From positions 1-8,098 of the forward strand of contig QENJ01000099.1 in NCBI GenBank assembly GCA_013374505.1: a stretch of 8,098 nucleotides of DNA, given 5' to 3'. This DNA comes from Candidatus Methanophagaceae archaeon (GTDB lineage: Archaea > Halobacteriota > Syntropharchaeia > Alkanophagales > Methanospirareceae). How positions within the stretch are numbered: position 1 is the stretch's first letter; each line of letters starts with the position of its first letter. The position numbers and the translations under genes were made by a program. Below, one piece after another: positions 7,414-8,098 of this stretch. The notes beneath the pieces were generated by a model that saw only the letters and a list, made by a program, of their open reading frames with translations, did no database searches and had not been told where the DNA came from.

Positions 7414-7425
7414 AAAAGTATATAT
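7414..7425 (+). promoter_or_regulatory. possible TATA box ahead of the zinc-ribbon transposase fragment
   Basis: AAAAGTATATAT lies about 40-50 bases before the ATG at 7465, at a suitable distance for an archaeal TATA box giving a short leader. The same bases form part of the open minus-strand frame of the membrane protein, so the match may be incidental. Confidence 0.3.
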
Positions 7426-7464
7426 GCCCTGCGTTTCAAAAGGAAATGTTAAGGGATTAGCGAA

Positions 7465-7578
7465 ATGGGAGAAGTAAACGTAGACGAATTCTTTTGCCCA
7501 AACGAGGCGTGTCCAGATTACGGAAAGAAAGGGAAGGGGAATATTAGGCTAAAGGAACACTATGGAAAACAGAATTAG
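7465..7578 (+). pseudogene. truncated zinc-ribbon N-terminus of an archaeal transposase
   Basis: The 37-residue frame reads MGEVNVDEFFCPNEACPDYG, then a Lys/Gly stretch, NIRLKEHYGKQN and a stop. The CPN-x2-CPDYGKKGKGNI signature, followed by a YGK motif, is the first half of the zinc ribbon typical of transposases related to IS1 in methanogens and ANME archaea. In intact members it is followed by a second CxxCGKRF half and then by a helix-turn-helix and catalytic DDE domain. Here the frame stops right before the second half, and nothing downstream in any frame resembles the missing part. It is therefore an insertion-sequence remnant with no activity. It sits antisense to, and probably replaced, the 5' end of the membrane-protein gene. 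Confidence 0.6.
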
Positions 7579-7756
7579 CCCCCTCCACCAACCACCCGCA
7601 AAACACAAACTCATCGTCCCCCAATCAACTGGAACGACGTTATATATAGTTGGCACCCAAAACGACAAGGTATAATCGACCCGTACCTAGAATACGGACT
7701 TTAAAACCGAAAGATTTATAAAGGGGCATGCTTTAAGACTTATTTAGGTAATTCAA
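7579..7756. other. spacer between two transposase remnants
   Basis: This 178-base stretch has no coding frame of note. It contains GTTATATATA (7639-7648), which is TATA-like, a short inverted repeat CCGTA-N7-TACGG (7681-7697), and a better TATA-like box at 7713-7722. One terminus of the downstream insertion sequence probably lies here, but without the other end the terminal inverted repeat cannot be identified. Confidence 0.4.
7713..7722 (+). promoter_or_regulatory. probable TATA box of the right-hand transposase
   Basis: ATTTATAAAG, preceded by CCGAAAG as a BRE-like element, lies about 35-44 bases before the ATG at 7757. This would place the transcript start near 7742-7746 and give a leader of 10-15 bases containing only a weak AGGT. 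Confidence 0.5.
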
Positions 7757-8098
7757 ATGAAAACACCACTTGTACCTGCAGAAGAAGGTAAAAGATGGGA
7801 GTTAGTGCGAAACGTACTAGGGATATTCGAGCAACGAGAAGTGCGGAAAATAGTGTCTAAATTTGGAATAAAGCCGCTAGATTGGACTATAAAGATGCTG
7901 AAGATTGTAATCATCTCCATGTGCTTCTGGACTGACATAACCTTCGTGATAAGTGAATTAAAGGCTAAAGCAGCGCTAAGAGAGTTCACAGGCGTGTACA
8001 ATGTCCCAGATGCCCAAGAGGTCTACAGCTTTTAAGCAGGTTTACAGTCAAACAGTTCGTGGATATGGTGCTAAGAGTTGTAAACTCCGTTTGTGGAA
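7757..8098 (+). pseudogene. transposase N-terminal region with a -1 frame break, running off the window
   Basis: The first frame (7757-8035, 92 residues) begins MKTPLVPAEEGKRWELVRN, includes REVRKIVSKFGIKPLDW and a hydrophobic stretch, and ends VPDAQEVYSF before TAA at 8033-8035. Stepping back one base at TTT/TTA (8030-8034) continues without a stop to the window end as LSRFTVKQFVDMVLRVVNSV. 'FLSRF...QF..MVL..LNS' is familiar as the segment ahead of the catalytic core in archaeal IS4/IS5-like DDE transposases. Both halves therefore belong to one protein, and the catalytic residues would lie beyond the window. The break is a single missing T in a run of four. It could be decay, a sequencing indel or programmed -1 frameshifting, which some insertion sequences use. 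The family name is my recognition and not a database match. Confidence 0.6.

Larger units (their letters stand above)
6856..7464 (-). pseudogene. transmembrane N-terminal part of the DUF2254-like protein, lacking a start codon
   Basis: This frame encodes four hydrophobic helices: about 7300-7365 (FIWSIFLLTIAAVIFSLITL), 7135-7218 (contains LSTIAGALAAILAIVSAISQ), 7000-7062 (VTVITFSILLLFVNAFI) and 6925-6996. A conserved-looking linker, NLSERYSPYILEIYKND, follows helix 2. The pattern 'TIAG...ILAIVSAIS...YSPYIL' and the four-helix layout before a cytosolic domain resemble DUF2254 membrane proteins. This is recognition by eye, not a search. The frame ends at TAA 6856-6858, just after the A-run at 6861-6869; removing one A continues it into the 628-residue frame. 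Upstream, the frame is open to 7548 but contains no ATG, GTG or TTG before the TTG at 7099-7101, which lies after helix 2. The true start seems to have been lost where the transposase fragment begins (7412-7464). The protein is probably no longer made in intact form. Confidence 0.65.

Noticed and set aside
7465..7548. Continuation of the membrane-protein frame antisense to the zinc-ribbon fragment
   Set aside because: The open frame here is explained by the opposite-strand cysteine motif, and its translation contains no start codon.
7753..8001. 82-codon minus-strand frame over the right-hand transposase
   Set aside because: The plus strand carries a TATA box, a start and a recognisable transposase sequence; the antisense frame shows nothing.

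Overview
The window looks like a chromosomal piece of a euryarchaeon. The reasons are a complete archaeal-type RNase L inhibitor/ABCE1 homologue, a GTP-dependent PEP carboxykinase, archaeal TATA boxes about 25 bases ahead of probable transcript starts, weak or absent Shine-Dalgarno sequences, and transposase remnants of a kind I associate with methanogens and ANME archaea. A methanogen- or ANME-related source is an inference from these gene types; no marker gene here fixes the lineage.

Layout. Positions 1-2132 hold the ribosome-recycling ATPase (minus strand) and a divergent promoter region. Positions 2133-4019 hold the PEP carboxykinase (plus strand), followed by an elaborate inverted repeat with a T-run and about 360 bases of non-coding DNA with several small palindromes. 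From about 4519 to 7420 lies an AT-richer minus-strand block that I read as one large membrane-protein gene. It has four N-terminal transmembrane helices, resembling the DUF2254 arrangement, and a cytoplasmic part of about 700 residues. It is now interrupted: a reading-frame break sits at a run of nine A/T, no start codon remains at its 5' end, and its 3' end is either a separate coupled small gene or a third frame break. The right end holds two transposase pieces: a truncated zinc-ribbon N-terminus (7465-7578), lying exactly where the membrane gene should begin, and a second transposase (7757 to the window edge) with a -1 frame break.

The left half is conserved housekeeping (translation and gluconeogenesis). 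The right half is accessory DNA in decay, apparently hit by insertion sequences. I found no tRNA, rRNA, CRISPR array or recognisable defence operon. The best candidate for something undescribed is the large membrane-anchored protein at 4519-7420, whose cytoplasmic domain I do not recognise. The frame breaks could be true decay or base-calling errors at homopolymers, and reads would decide between them.
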